A DNA stretch of 51,443 nucleotides. It comes from SZUA-36 sp964650905 (GTDB taxonomy: Bacteria; Pseudomonadota; Gammaproteobacteria; Xanthomonadales; SZUA-36). The notes below the pieces were generated by a model that was given only the letters and a program-made list of their open reading frames with translations, had not been told where the DNA came from and ran no database searches. Positions 1-9,683 of the stretch are shown piece by piece (positions within the stretch are counted from its first letter, which is position 1; every line of letters begins with the position of its first letter). The position numbers and the translations under genes were made by a program. The stretch covers positions 1 through 51,443 of the forward strand of contig CAZYVH010000011.1 of the NCBI GenBank assembly GCA_964650905.1, in the 5' to 3' direction.

Positions 1-1
1 A

Positions 2-243
2 CCCGGACATTTCACCAGGGATCCGGGAATTGCACTGTAGCTGGCAAAACAGTTTGGTCGATCGTTCGAATAAGCATAGCGGTAGCTATGGTGTGAGAAG
101 GATCGGCCGAAATGTGAAGCCAGATGCCGTGCAAAACCGGATAGGACAAACTGTAATTTTTGAAAATCAGCATAAATGTACATAATGATTTGATTTATTT
201 ATATATTTACCGTTTTACGGTCCGCCTTGGTGAAATGTCCGGG
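2..243. mobile_element. MITE-like element with 19-bp inverted ends
   Basis: The two ends are inverted copies: CCCGGACATTTCACCAGGG at 2-20 and its reverse complement with one mismatch at 225-243 (18 of 19). Inside there is more dyad symmetry: CATAGC-GGTA-GCTATG at 75-90, with GGTCGATCGTTC (56-67) roughly complementary to GAAGGATCGGCC (98-109), and an AT-rich stretch at 150-208. No ORF of size fits inside. Terminal inverted repeats around about 240 non-coding bases suggest a miniature inverted-repeat element or a non-autonomous remnant of an insertion sequence. The family is not identified, and the left edge lies at the window boundary, so a target-site duplication cannot be checked. Confidence 0.5.
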
Positions 244-271
244 CTTAACGAACCGGGTAAAAGGGTGCTTT

Positions 272-1699
272 CTATGGGTTGGCAACAGCCCGGGTAATGC
301 GGCTGACCAGCAAGGTCAATGCCAGACCGACGATAAAACCGGGAATAATTTCCAACAGCTCATGTGTCAGGGGTTTGAACCAGAGTACCCACGCCACGGT
401 CGTCAGGAAACCACCCGCCATGCCGGCCAATGCACCCCACAGGTTGGTGGCGGGATACCACAGCGCACACAAAAGAACCGGACCGAATGCCGCACCCAGA
501 CCGGACCAGGCGAATAGCACGAACCAGAAAATCATTGGACTTTGTTGTAGTGCGAAAATCACGCCAATCACACCGATCAAGAGCGTGACCCACTTACCGG
601 TCAGGGCCAGGGACTGGTCACTACTGGCGGAACCACGAATCCTCTGCAGGAAATCACGGACTACCGCAGAGGACGCGAGGATCAGCAGACTGTCAACGGT
701 GGACATGATCGCAGCCAGCACCACGACCATCATCACACCGGTAAAAACGGGTGACAGCAACTCGGTTGCAAGCAGCGGCAGGATGGTCTCCGGGTCTTCA
801 AGGCTCGGGAACAGAGCACGTCCCGCCATACCGGTCAGCACAGCGCCGAGATCGAAACACAGGATCACCAACAGGGACAGGCTCATCGCCGGTACCAGGC
901 TTTTTTCAGTGCGTGCCGACATGAATCGCACCATCAACTGCGGTACCCCCATGAAGGGCAGACCGATGGCCAGGAAACTGACGATACCCACCAACGCTGC
1001 GGTACTTTTACCGGTGGGTCCCCAGACGCTGAGCAGACCCGGGTCATTGGCCCGCAGCGTTTCCACCACGATATCCCAACCGCCGGCACTGTGGATGGCC
1101 ACAACGGGCAAAAACAGCAGACCCAGCAGCATTAACAGGCCCTGTACGAGGTCGGTCCAGGCCACGGCCTTGTAGCCGCCGACCAGGGTGTAGCCGATGA
1201 TGATGACAGCCCCGGCCACCACGCCCTCGGTATAGCTGAACCCGGTAAAACCTGCAAAAGCTTTGCCGGTGGCTACCATCTGGGCCGCCACGTAAGTACC
1301 CACCATGACGATGATGATCAGCACGCTGAGACTGCGGAGCAAGTGTTTCGAATCGTTGAAGCGCGCCGCCAGCACGTCAGGAACCGTGATCGAATCGGTC
1401 TCATCCGAGAGTCTTTTCAGACGGCGGGACAACAGTAACCACGCCAGTGCAATACCGATGAACTCACCCGCAACCACCCAGAATGCCTGTGCTCCGGCGG
1501 CGTAGCCCATACCGGTCAAGCCCAGCAGCAACCAACCGCTCTCACCGGTTGCATTGGTGCTGAAGGCCACCACCCAAGGGGGCAGCTTTTTAGCACCGAT
1601 ATAATAACCACTCAGGGTATGTGTCTCGCTGCGGCTCCAAAGGGCGAGAGCGGCCAGTATCAAAAGGTAAACAAAAAAAACAAAAAGGGTAATGGACAC
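272..1699 (-). CDS. putP: Sodium/proline symporter (PutP type)
   Basis: A 475-residue inner-membrane protein of the sodium:solute symporter (SSS) family, near the usual PutP length of about 500. It begins with a hydrophobic first helix and shows a typical 12-13 helix pattern. The segment TGESGWLLLGLTG near residue 52 corresponds to the PutP ion and substrate region, and GGYKAVAWTDLVQG near residue 175 is the SSS family signature. By family knowledge it imports L-proline with Na+. It is transcribed leftward, 36 bases after the stop of the M20 hydrolase gene, so the two may share a transcript: a hydrolase releasing amino acids and an amino-acid importer. Other SSS substrates remain possible, because no put regulator or putA lies nearby. 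Confidence 0.85.
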   Translation of the reverse strand: MSITLFVFFVYLLILAALALWSRSETHTLSGYYIGAKKLPPWVVAFSTNATGESGWLLLGLTGMGYAAGAQAFWVVAGEFIGIALAWLLLSRRLKRLSDETDSITVPDVLAARFNDSKHLLRSLSVLIIIVMVGTYVAAQMVATGKAFAGFTGFSYTEGVVAGAVIIIGYTLVGGYKAVAWTDLVQGLLMLLGLLFLPVVAIHSAGGWDIVVETLRANDPGLLSVWGPTGKSTAALVGIVSFLAIGLPFMGVPQLMVRFMSARTEKSLVPAMSLSLLVILCFDLGAVLTGMAGRALFPSLEDPETILPLLATELLSPVFTGVMMVVVLAAIMSTVDSLLILASSAVVRDFLQRIRGSASSDQSLALTGKWVTLLIGVIGVIFALQQSPMIFWFVLFAWSGLGAAFGPVLLCALWYPATNLWGALAGMAGGFLTTVAWVLWFKPLTHELLEIIPGFIVGLALTLLVSRITRAVANP

Positions 1700-1735
1700 G
1701 GTTTCGTTTCCCCTTACTCCCCTTTCATTCCCGTC

Positions 1736-3079
1736 TTAACCGGTTTCCTGCAGCAAATCCCATAACGCATAGACTGTGGCTTCAACACCCAAACGGACCG
1801 ATGCTTCGGGTTTGATTTTGAACAACGGCGAGTGGTGGGATGGTACACGCGACCCGCCAGCTTCTTCCGCGTCAAAATCGGCCTGCGGTGTTCCACCGAC
1901 CTGGAAATAGGTGCTGGGGATGTAAGGGTCGGTAGTGAAAAATGGAAAATCTTCCGCACCCATGCCCTCACGTTTTTCATCATAGAAGATGTCGTCACCC
2001 AACGCCTTGACCCAGACATCCCTCAACCGCTGGGTTAACGGCTTGTTGTTGATGGTTGGCGGCACACCCTCATCCGATACGATAACCTCCGGTAATAGCT
2101 TATCGGGCAGACCCGCGACTCTGCCCATGTTGACTGCCACCCGCCTGATTCCATCCAGCAGTGTTTTGCGCGTTTCAAAATTGTCATTGCGCACGGTTAA
2201 CTGGAGGTGAGCTTCGTCTGAAATGATATTGTGTTTGGTACCGGCGTGGAAAGATCCAACCGTGATGACCCCTGCCTCACGCGGGGCCAGTGTTCGGCTG
2301 ACGACCGTCTGCAAGGCCATGACGATCTCGGAGCCAAGCACCACGGGGTCAACGCCCCGGTGTGGACTGGCACCGTGGGCGCCAATGCCATGCACGATGA
2401 TATCAACCGTATCCGCACCCGAAAAGGGCGAGCCGACGACCGCAACCAACTTTCCGGTGGGCACCCCTGAAGCAACGTGGAATGCCAGGGCGTAGTCGGG
2501 TCGACCAAATCGTTCCCAGATTCCATCGGCCATCATGGCTTTCGCACCACCGACCCTTTCTTCGGCGGGTTGGCCAAGCAGCATCAGTGTGCCTGACCAC
2601 CTGTCTTTCGACGCAGCCATGGCATCTGCTGTACCCACCAGGCTGGTGATATGAACATCGTGACCGCAGGCGTGCATGACAGGGACCACGTTGCCATCCC
2701 AGTCTTTCTGTGTGGCTTGGGATGCGTAGGGCAGACCGGTTTTCTCCTGTACCGGCAATCCATCCATATCCGCACGCATCATCACCAGGGGCCCCGGACC
2801 ATTTTTCATGATGGCAACGACACCTGTACCGCCAACACCTTCGGTGACATCAAAGCCCGCCGCACCTAACTCCTTTGCCAACCGGGCCGCCGTCCTGGTT
2901 TCGAAAGTAGACAGTTCCGGGTTGCGATGGAAATAATCGAACAACGCACCCAAATGCTGCTCGTAGTCCTGACTGACTGATTCCGTCAGATCATCTGCCA
3001 CAACCGGCAGCGTGGAAAACATGCCGGCAAAAATAACCGTGCACAGCAATATTACTGAAGAAATTCGCATCACCCTCAC
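1736..3079 (-). CDS. Exported M20 family metallo-amidohydrolase
   Basis: 447 residues with an N-terminal signal peptide (hydrophobic VILLCTVIFAGMFSTLPVVA, cut near residue 28), so it is probably periplasmic. The body is an M20D-type amidohydrolase (hippurate hydrolase/IAA-amino acid hydrolase group). ADMDGLP, HACGHDVH and PAEERVGGAK carry the di-metal ligands and the catalytic glutamate, and GMGAEDFPFF is the C-terminal metal-ligand motif. The family cleaves N-acyl or N-carbamoyl amino acids and small peptides; the substrate here is unknown. The start is supported by a purine-rich GGTGAGGGTG just upstream on the minus strand. An exported form next to a proline symporter suggests amino-acid scavenging, which is inference. 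Confidence 0.85.
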   Translation of the reverse strand: MRVMRISSVILLCTVIFAGMFSTLPVVADDLTESVSQDYEQHLGALFDYFHRNPELSTFETRTAARLAKELGAAGFDVTEGVGGTGVVAIMKNGPGPLVMMRADMDGLPVQEKTGLPYASQATQKDWDGNVVPVMHACGHDVHITSLVGTADAMAASKDRWSGTLMLLGQPAEERVGGAKAMMADGIWERFGRPDYALAFHVASGVPTGKLVAVVGSPFSGADTVDIIVHGIGAHGASPHRGVDPVVLGSEIVMALQTVVSRTLAPREAGVITVGSFHAGTKHNIISDEAHLQLTVRNDNFETRKTLLDGIRRVAVNMGRVAGLPDKLLPEVIVSDEGVPPTINNKPLTQRLRDVWVKALGDDIFYDEKREGMGAEDFPFFTTDPYIPSTYFQVGGTPQADFDAEEAGGSRVPSHHSPLFKIKPEASVRLGVEATVYALWDLLQETG

Positions 3080-3181
3080 CGCCTATAATATAGTGCAATA
3101 ATATACAGACTAGCAGAGCTTTAAAAATACAGGAAGAAAAAAATTCCCCTGCAATCCAAAACGTTTGAAGGAGCAGTCAGC

Positions 3182-3463
3182 ATGCAAGCAATCTGGAACG
3201 GCGAAGTCATTGCACAAAGTGATGACACCGTTATCGTGGAGGGTAACCATTACTTTCCTGCCGATGCAGTCAATATGAAATTCCTGCGTCCGAGCAGCAC
3301 ACATACCGTGTGCCCCTGGAAAGGGGAGGCAAGCTATTACACCATTGAGGCAGACGGTAAAATCAACCCCGACGCCGCCTGGTATTATCCGCAAACCCGG
3401 CAGGCGGCCATGAACATCAGGGGCCGGATCGCCTTCTGGAAGGGTGTGGAGCTTAGGGCTTAA
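3182..3463 (+). CDS. DUF427 domain protein
   Basis: A complete 93-residue protein that is essentially one DUF427 domain. It starts MQAIWNGEVIAQSDDT and contains VCPWKGEASYYTIEADG and the WYYPQTRQAAMNIRGRIAFWKGV ending typical of the family. GAAGGAG lies 13 bases before the ATG at 3182. DUF427 proteins are small cytosolic proteins of unknown biochemical role, common in bacteria and fungi. It is divergent from the M20 hydrolase gene (a TATAAT lies at 3084-3089 between them) and convergent with the next gene, so it is probably monocistronic. The minus-strand ORF on top of it has no family features. Confidence 0.9.
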   Translation: MQAIWNGEVIAQSDDTVIVEGNHYFPADAVNMKFLRPSSTHTVCPWKGEASYYTIEADGKINPDAAWYYPQTRQAAMNIRGRIAFWKGVELRA

Positions 3464-3468
3464 AGCCG

Positions 3469-4461
3469 CTACCAGCGAAAACCATCCTGTTCATCCTCCT
3501 CATCACCTGAACGCTCGTCATCACGATTGTGTCCGTAAAATATCTCCAGACGCAGGCGGATACCGGGGTTGGCCTTGAAGTTGAACCGGTCTTCAAATGA
3601 AATCTGCGGAACAACTTCATAGTAGAGCCAGTCGCGTGCGGTCTGTCTGCGATAACGCAATGCCACGGTGTACCGGTCTACATGTGTGTTGGGTTGCGTG
3701 TGCACGATCGTCGAGAATTCATACTGCAGACCGGCTTGTGGGCTCAGACGGTGTGTGAGGAAACTGCTTATCCTCGTCAGGTACCCGTCCCGGTCACTTT
3801 TATCGCCGAGCCAACGACCATCAAAGGTTTGGCGAAACAGGTACTGATCATTGAAGACATGGTTGAAATCCAGCCGCGATCTGATCTGCCAGTTGCTGTT
3901 GGTTTGCCACAGCAACGCCTGCGTGAAGCGATAGGAATCCTTATTCGTGAAAGCCTTGCCATAACGCAAACGGGGTCCGGCAAAGAAGGCAAAGGCGTTG
4001 AATTTCGCACCAGCCAATGCGCTGAAGTGCCAGTCTTTCGCCCATTTACCAAAAAACTGCACACCGATCACTGAATCCTCACCGGATTGCTCGGCCGATT
4101 CATTCAGCTCACCCTCATCGGAAACTTTACCAACAAACAGGCTGACTCTTCTGTCCAGATTCGGCAGGCTAAACTTGGCCGAGGTCCGCATCCGCAGTTT
4201 GAAACCCTGTTCGTCACGGTAATAAATTTCCGGCCGGACACGTATCTGGCTGGTGGCAATTTCTGCCTCGTAATCCGGGTCATTGAAAAATGAATCAACC
4301 CACTGTGAGGCTCTTTGCACGCGAGAGTCCACACGCTGCTTATGGCGGTCCAGGGCCGAATCCCGCTCGGGGGCAGCGCTCGCTGACTGCATCACAGGCC
4401 CATCAGCCATGCAAATGACCGATGAGATCAGCAGCAACATCCCTGTCATATACCTCAACAT
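3469..4461 (-). CDS. Predicted outer-membrane beta-barrel protein, unknown family
   Basis: I do not recognise the family. The chosen ATG at 4461 gives 330 residues beginning with a signal peptide (MLRYMTGMLLLISSVICMADG). An upstream TTG at 4509 would add 16 unlikely residues. After a charged linker (residues 30-60) the chain shows alternating polar and aromatic strands such as DWHFSALAGAKFNAFAFFAG, YRFTQALLWQTNSNWQIRSRL and RYTVALRYRRQ, as in transmembrane beta-barrels. The very acidic tail (RDDERSGDEEDEQDGFRW) ends in an aromatic residue, as OMP C-termini do. Its role is unknown. It is convergent with the DUF427 gene (stops 5 bases apart) and divergent from the cyclopropane synthase gene. 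Confidence 0.7.
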   Translation of the reverse strand: MLRYMTGMLLLISSVICMADGPVMQSASAAPERDSALDRHKQRVDSRVQRASQWVDSFFNDPDYEAEIATSQIRVRPEIYYRDEQGFKLRMRTSAKFSLPNLDRRVSLFVGKVSDEGELNESAEQSGEDSVIGVQFFGKWAKDWHFSALAGAKFNAFAFFAGPRLRYGKAFTNKDSYRFTQALLWQTNSNWQIRSRLDFNHVFNDQYLFRQTFDGRWLGDKSDRDGYLTRISSFLTHRLSPQAGLQYEFSTIVHTQPNTHVDRYTVALRYRRQTARDWLYYEVVPQISFEDRFNFKANPGIRLRLEIFYGHNRDDERSGDEEDEQDGFRW

Positions 4462-4625
4462 CGTGTTGTCCGGTCCAAAAATTCCTGTACCCGTTTGTAC
4501 GCCTGACAATATAGCTTAACGCAGCATGAATAATAGGCAAGCCAAATATTGCCACGCTCATCAGAGGTGATCACAACGGTTACAATGGACTACAATTCTG
4601 CCTGGTGTGGAAATCGGCTGGAGCG

Positions 4626-5741
4626 ATGGACAAAGCAGAATCAACCGTCAGAGGCATCCTGGCCCTGGCCAGGGTGGGTGTCGATGGAGAACATCCGTGG
4701 GACTTGCAAGTCACCGACCCCGGATTCTACCCCCGCTTGCTTGGACAGGGTGCAATGGCCCTGGGCGAGACCTATATGGATGGTCTGTGGGAATGCGAAC
4801 AGCTCGATGTTTTTATTGACAAGGTTCTGCGCGCCGGACTGGAACACAGGATCTCGATGTGGAGATTATTGGGGCCAGTGATCTGGTCCAAGCTGGTCAA
4901 TCTACAAAGCCGTCGGCGTGCTTTTGACATCGGCAAACACCATTACGACATCGGCAACGAGTTGTTCAAGCTCATGTTGGATGAGAGCATGACCTACACG
5001 TGTGGTTATTGGCACAATAGCGACAACCTCACTGACGCCCAGACGGCAAAACTGGACCTGGTGTGTCGAAAAATGGGTCTTAAAACCGGTATGCAGGTTC
5101 TGGATATCGGCTGTGGCTGGGGAAGTTTTGCCCGTTTTGCCGCTCGGCATTATGGCGTGAAAGTCGTTGGTGTTACGGTATCACAGGAGCAGATTGACCT
5201 TGGCAGGGAACGCTGTGCGGGTCTTGACGTAGACCTGCGTTACCAGGACTACCGTGATGTTGATGGACGCTTTGACCGTGTCGTTTCCATCGGCATGTTC
5301 GAGGCCGTGGGCCCAAAAAATTTCCGTACTTTCATGCAGACCGTTGAGCGTTGCCTGCAGGACGACGGTCTGTTCCTTTTGCATACCATCGGTACCAACA
5401 CACCTGATTTGCAGGCCGACCCGTGGACCGTCAAGTACATTTTCCCCGGTGGCTATTTACCATTGCAAAGGCAAATAGATAAAGCTGTACAGGGTATTTT
5501 CATCATGGAGGACTGGCACAATTTCGGCGCTGACTACGACCCGACCCTGATGGCATGGATGGCCAATGTTGATACACACCGCGAACAGCTAAGGCAACTC
5601 GGCTATGATGACCGTTTTTACCGGATGTGGCGTTATTGGCTACTCTCGGCAGCAGGTTCCGCACGTTCCAGGCGCAATCAGCTTTGGCAGATGGTTTTTT
5701 CAAAGAAAGGTGTGGACCACGGTTATATACCGGTTCGATAG
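4626..5741 (+). CDS. cfa: Cyclopropane-fatty-acyl-phospholipid synthase
   Basis: 371 residues (E. coli Cfa has 382). It methylates the cis double bond of membrane phospholipid acyl chains with S-adenosylmethionine. The N-terminal lipid-binding part has ALGETYMDGLWECEQLDVF; the methyltransferase part has VLDIGCGWGSFARFAA (SAM loop), SIGMFEAVGPKN, LLHTIGTNTPDL, the pair YTCGYW and the motif EDWHNFGADYD. These match conserved residues of the E. coli enzyme, including the equivalents of Cys139, Glu239, His266 and Tyr317. The residue after MFE is Ala rather than the His of E. coli. I chose ATG 4626 because alignment to Cfa starts there; an in-frame GTG at 4605 is possible. The acyl-CoA ligase follows 14 bases later, probably in the same operon. 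Confidence 0.93.
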   Translation: MDKAESTVRGILALARVGVDGEHPWDLQVTDPGFYPRLLGQGAMALGETYMDGLWECEQLDVFIDKVLRAGLEHRISMWRLLGPVIWSKLVNLQSRRRAFDIGKHHYDIGNELFKLMLDESMTYTCGYWHNSDNLTDAQTAKLDLVCRKMGLKTGMQVLDIGCGWGSFARFAARHYGVKVVGVTVSQEQIDLGRERCAGLDVDLRYQDYRDVDGRFDRVVSIGMFEAVGPKNFRTFMQTVERCLQDDGLFLLHTIGTNTPDLQADPWTVKYIFPGGYLPLQRQIDKAVQGIFIMEDWHNFGADYDPTLMAWMANVDTHREQLRQLGYDDRFYRMWRYWLLSAAGSARSRRNQLWQMVFSKKGVDHGYIPVR

Positions 5742-5755
5742 TTAAGGAGAAGAAT

Positions 5756-7384
5756 ATGCTCGGACTGATGCAGGATTATCAACTGACCGTACAGACCATT
5801 CTTGACCATGCGGCACTAAATCACGGCGAACGGGAGATGGTCACGCGTTCGATCGAAGGACCCAAGCGCCGCTACACCTACCGGGACTTGAGGCAACGTT
5901 CCCTGCGTGTCGCGAAAGCCCTGAAAAAAGAAGGGATCGTACTCGGTGACCGCGTCGCCACCATGGCCTGGAACACCGACCGTCACCTTGAAACCTGGTA
6001 CGGCATCATGGGTATCGGTGCCATCTGCCACACCGTCAACCCGCGGCTGTTTGCCGAACAACTGGTCTATATCATCAACCACGCCGAAGACAGTATCCTG
6101 TTCGTCGACCTGACCTTTGTGCCGGTCATCGAGGCGCTTGCCGATAAATTGCCAACCATCAAAAAATACATCATTCTGACCGATGATGCGCACATGCCCG
6201 CGACCCGCCTTAGCAGTGCCATCGCCTACGAAACCTGGCTGGCAGGCACTGATGCTGATTTTGAATGGGCCAGGTTTGATGAAAATACCGCCGCCGGCCT
6301 GTGTTATACATCCGGCACCACCGGCAACCCAAAAGGTGTGCTTTACTCACATCGCGCCAATGTTTTGCATGGCATGATGTGTGGCCAGCCGGACGTTTTC
6401 GGCCTTGACTCCAGCGCGAATTTTCTACCCATCGTACCCATGTTTCACGCCAATGCCTGGGCAACGGTTTTCTCCGTACCAATGGCCGGCGCCAGCCTGG
6501 TCATGCCCGGAGCCGGTATGGATGGTAAGAGCATTTACGAACTCCTTGCCTCTGAAAAGGTCAGCGACTCGGCGGCGGTACCCACCGTCTGGCTCGGTCT
6601 GTTGCAATACCTGGAAGAAAACCACCTGGAACTGACCCACTTAAATCGTGTCCTGATCGGTGGCGCAGCCTGCCCGCGTATGATGATTGAAAAACTGGAA
6701 AATGATTATTCGGTCGAGGTCGTGCATGGCTGGGGTATGACCGAAATGTCACCGATCGGCACTACGGGAAAAATGAAACACTCGACCAGACACCTTGAGG
6801 GTGAAGAACTCATCAGGCTGAAACTCAAACAGGGCCGCGTACCCTACACGATTGAAATGAAAGTGGTCGACGATGAGGGCAATGAGCTGCCGCGTGATGG
6901 TAAAACATCCGGCCACCTGCTGGTACGCGGTCCGGCCATCGCCCAGGCCTATTACAAGAGCGATGAAGTCATCGTTGATAAAGACAACTGGCTCGATACC
7001 GGCGATATCGCCAACATCGATGAACTGGGGTTCATGCAGATCACCGACCGTGACAAGGATGTCATTAAATCAGGCGGCGAATGGATATCATCCATCGAGA
7101 TCGAAAATACCGCTCTTGGCTGCGAAGGCGTGGCCGAGGCAGCCGTGATTGGTCTGGCCCATCCAAAGTGGAGCGAGCGACCCTTGCTGATCATTGTGCG
7201 CAAACCCGGCGCCACGGTAAGCGCCGAGGAAATACTGATCTACCTGGAAGGAAAAATAGCCAAATGGTGGGTACCGGATGACGTCGAATTCGTTGACGAG
7301 ATACCCCATACCGCGACCGGCAAAATCCAGAAAATGACCTTGCGGGAAAAATTTAACGGCTACCAATTCAAGAACGCTGATTGA
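5756..7384 (+). CDS. Fatty-acyl-CoA ligase (AlkK-like)
   Basis: 542 residues, an ANL-superfamily enzyme that activates a carboxylic acid with ATP to an acyl-AMP and then an acyl-CoA. Seen motifs: YTSGTTGNPKGV (phosphate loop, near residue 185), GWGMTEMSP, LDTGDIA, and the C-terminal catalytic lysine in TATGKIQK. The overall pattern, including the NPRLFAEQLVYIINHAED segment, resembles the medium- to long-chain fatty acid ligases of the AlkK/FadD3-like group. AAGGAGA at 5744-5750 fixes the ATG at 5756; a longer frame from 5627 would overlap cfa and lacks a binding site. Its position behind cfa suggests fatty-acid handling. The exact chain length cannot be read from the sequence. Confidence 0.9.
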   Translation: MLGLMQDYQLTVQTILDHAALNHGEREMVTRSIEGPKRRYTYRDLRQRSLRVAKALKKEGIVLGDRVATMAWNTDRHLETWYGIMGIGAICHTVNPRLFAEQLVYIINHAEDSILFVDLTFVPVIEALADKLPTIKKYIILTDDAHMPATRLSSAIAYETWLAGTDADFEWARFDENTAAGLCYTSGTTGNPKGVLYSHRANVLHGMMCGQPDVFGLDSSANFLPIVPMFHANAWATVFSVPMAGASLVMPGAGMDGKSIYELLASEKVSDSAAVPTVWLGLLQYLEENHLELTHLNRVLIGGAACPRMMIEKLENDYSVEVVHGWGMTEMSPIGTTGKMKHSTRHLEGEELIRLKLKQGRVPYTIEMKVVDDEGNELPRDGKTSGHLLVRGPAIAQAYYKSDEVIVDKDNWLDTGDIANIDELGFMQITDRDKDVIKSGGEWISSIEIENTALGCEGVAEAAVIGLAHPKWSERPLLIIVRKPGATVSAEEILIYLEGKIAKWWVPDDVEFVDEIPHTATGKIQKMTLREKFNGYQFKNAD

Positions 7385-7419
7385 CAAACAGCTTCTGATA
7401 CATCAACCTTAGCGTGAGT

Positions 7420-7612
7420 CTGCAGGTGTCCCTTTGACCGCCCGGTCAGGGGATTAAACGGGAAGACGGTGCGTCTTTTTTTGACAAGTCCGTCGCTGCC
7501 CCCGCAACGGTAGACGAAGGTATGGGTCATAGCAGCCACTGTGCACCAGCATGGGAAGGCGGCCCGTCACTGGCGATGGATCATCGCCCTTCGTAAGCCC
7601 GGAGACCGGCCA
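7420..7612 (+). promoter_or_regulatory. Cobalamin riboswitch
   Basis: Conserved elements occur in order: GGTGTCCC near 7425, GGGAAGACGGTGC at 7459-7471, GCTGCCCCCGCAACGGTA at 7495-7512, the B12-box core GCCACTGTGC at 7534-7543, GGGAAGGCGG at 7553-7562 and GTAAGCCCGGAGACCGGCC at 7593-7611. This is the AdoCbl-type riboswitch consensus. It lies 50 bases before the btuB start. A short hairpin, GCGTTC-GGGTGA-GAACGC (7632-7649), sits between it and the start codon and may form part of the expression platform. Binding of cobalamin would be expected to lower BtuB synthesis. Confidence 0.93.
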
Positions 7613-7662
7613 GCAGTTATTTTCATTTGTGCGTTCGGGTGAGAACGCTTCGGAAAAAGCTG

Positions 7663-9645
7663 ATGACCAAACCAATCCTTAGAACCATCCAGTACATGAC
7701 TGGCGCATTGTTCATGACATTTGCCAACCCATTGATTGCAGATCAACCCCCGCAACATGACCCGGAACAGCTTGTTGAGCTCGACAAACTGTTGGTCACA
7801 GCCGGTCTTGAGCCGCTGTCGATCCATGATGTCGCCAGTTCCGTCACCGTCATTACCCGTGAGGAAATTGAGCAAAAACAGGCCAGCTACCTGTCTGAAC
7901 TGCTGCGCGATGTTCCCGGCTTTGCCGTCAGCCAGTCAGGCGGGCCGGGCACGCTTACCCAGGTGCGTGTTCGTGGCGCCGAGGCCAACCAGTTACTGGT
8001 GCTGATCGATGGCGTGCGTGCCAACGACCCGGCCCAGGGTGACGAATTTCCCTACCAGTACGCCTTGAGCGGAAATATCGAACGGATCGAGATCATACGT
8101 GGACCGCAAAGTGCAACCTGGGGCAGCGATGCCATGGCAGGTGTAATCAATATCATCCACCGTAAAGATGCGAGCGGGAATTTTCTGTCGGGCAAGGTTG
8201 AGGGGGGTTCATTTGCCAGTCGCAACGCCAGCATCGATGGCGGTTACAACGGCGAACACATACGTTTTAATGGTGGTCTGTCTTACATAGATAGCAATGG
8301 CAGCAATATATCGCGTCAGGGGTTTGAAAGTGACGGCACAGAAAATACCACCGTCAACGCCGTGCTTGAATACGATGCCAGTGATGCCCTGACACTACAT
8401 TTTTCAGCCCAGGGGGTGGATGCCAGCAGTGAGTTTGATGACATCGATTTTGTCGTCAGCGGTCTCCCGACAGATGCTGACCGGGTGACGGAGTCGGAAC
8501 AGACCTACCTTACAGGCAAAATACGATTCAGACCGTGGCAAAACGACCTTTCCGGTAGTCTTGCAGTGATGTATCAGGACACAGACAACCAAAACTATAC
8601 CGATGGCCGGTGGTCCAGTGCCACAGCAGCCGAAACGCTGACGCTCCGTTTACGCGCGAGCCTGACATTTGGCAATGGCGCCAGACAAAACCACACACTC
8701 AGCACCTCGCTGGAACGTCAGGAAATTGATTTTTCCCAGCGCGGCATTGCAGGCTTTTTTGGTGATCCCAACCAGGACCAATCCTTTACTGAAAACGGCC
8801 TGGCACTCGAATATGTCGGCCGGCCATTCAAAAGTTTTACCTGGACACTCAGCGGCAGGCTGGATGACTACAGCGATTTTGATGGCACAAAAACCTGGCA
8901 GCTTGCGGCGTCACAACAACTCTCCCCGGCCTTACGTGTACGTGGCTCGCTTGGGACAGGCTCCAAAACGCCGACTTTTACCGAGCGTTTTGGTTTTTTC
9001 GAGGATTTTTTTATCGGCAACCCGGACCTGAAGCCGGAATCGTCTTTGGGCTGGGAACTCGGTATTGAAACCAACTGGTCGGAACACCGCCACAGTTTGC
9101 AACTGGCTTATTTTGAACAAAATCTCGAGGATGAAATTGACGGTTTCGTGTTTGACCCCTCGAGCTTCCTGTTCACCGCCAAAAACAGGCAAAGCGACAG
9201 CACACGCCACGGCATTGAAGCCATCTTCGACACGCGCATTGGCCGGGCGCTGACACTCGGCGCCACGTATACCTTTACCGCTGCCAGTGAACAAGGCGCC
9301 AATGGACAACCGGTCAGTGAAGTCCGGCGCCCGCACCACATGGCGGGGCTTAGGGCCAATTACCATTTTGCCGATGAACGCGGCAACCTCAACCTGAACG
9401 TGAATTACACCGGCAAACAACTCGACAATTTTTTCTCACCGCTCACGTTTGAGTCAGAACGGGTGAGTCTCCCCGCCTTCACGGTCATCGACATTGCCGG
9501 TGCCTGGAAGCTTTCCAGGTCACTGGAGTTGACCGCTCGTGTCAGCAACCTGTTCGATGAAGACTACGAGGAGGTCCTCGGTTTCCGCCGCCCGGGGCGT
9601 GCCATTTACGCAGGTCTGAGAGGGCAGTTCGGTCGCTATCATTAA
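7663..9645 (+). CDS. btuB: TonB-dependent vitamin B12 receptor
   Basis: 660 residues from ATG 7663 (preceded by GGAAAAAGC), with a signal peptide cut around QPP. The TonB box and plug follow: LVTAGLEPLSIHDVASSVTVIT, then SELLRDVPGFAVSQSGGPGTLTQVRVRGAEANQLLVLIDG and RGPQSATWGSDAMAGVINI, classic plug motifs. A 22-strand barrel follows, with ELTARVSNLFDEDYEEVLGF and an aromatic end. BtuB brings cobalamins across the outer membrane using TonB energy. The assignment rests mostly on the cobalamin riboswitch directly upstream. It is slightly longer than E. coli BtuB (614). No btuCDF genes are in the window. Confidence 0.9.
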   Translation: MTKPILRTIQYMTGALFMTFANPLIADQPPQHDPEQLVELDKLLVTAGLEPLSIHDVASSVTVITREEIEQKQASYLSELLRDVPGFAVSQSGGPGTLTQVRVRGAEANQLLVLIDGVRANDPAQGDEFPYQYALSGNIERIEIIRGPQSATWGSDAMAGVINIIHRKDASGNFLSGKVEGGSFASRNASIDGGYNGEHIRFNGGLSYIDSNGSNISRQGFESDGTENTTVNAVLEYDASDALTLHFSAQGVDASSEFDDIDFVVSGLPTDADRVTESEQTYLTGKIRFRPWQNDLSGSLAVMYQDTDNQNYTDGRWSSATAAETLTLRLRASLTFGNGARQNHTLSTSLERQEIDFSQRGIAGFFGDPNQDQSFTENGLALEYVGRPFKSFTWTLSGRLDDYSDFDGTKTWQLAASQQLSPALRVRGSLGTGSKTPTFTERFGFFEDFFIGNPDLKPESSLGWELGIETNWSEHRHSLQLAYFEQNLEDEIDGFVFDPSSFLFTAKNRQSDSTRHGIEAIFDTRIGRALTLGATYTFTAASEQGANGQPVSEVRRPHHMAGLRANYHFADERGNLNLNVNYTGKQLDNFFSPLTFESERVSLPAFTVIDIAGAWKLSRSLELTARVSNLFDEDYEEVLGFRRPGRAIYAGLRGQFGRYH

Positions 9646-9683
9646 TGGCCGGTTTGAGTGGCGGCTCAGGCAATACAGACCCG

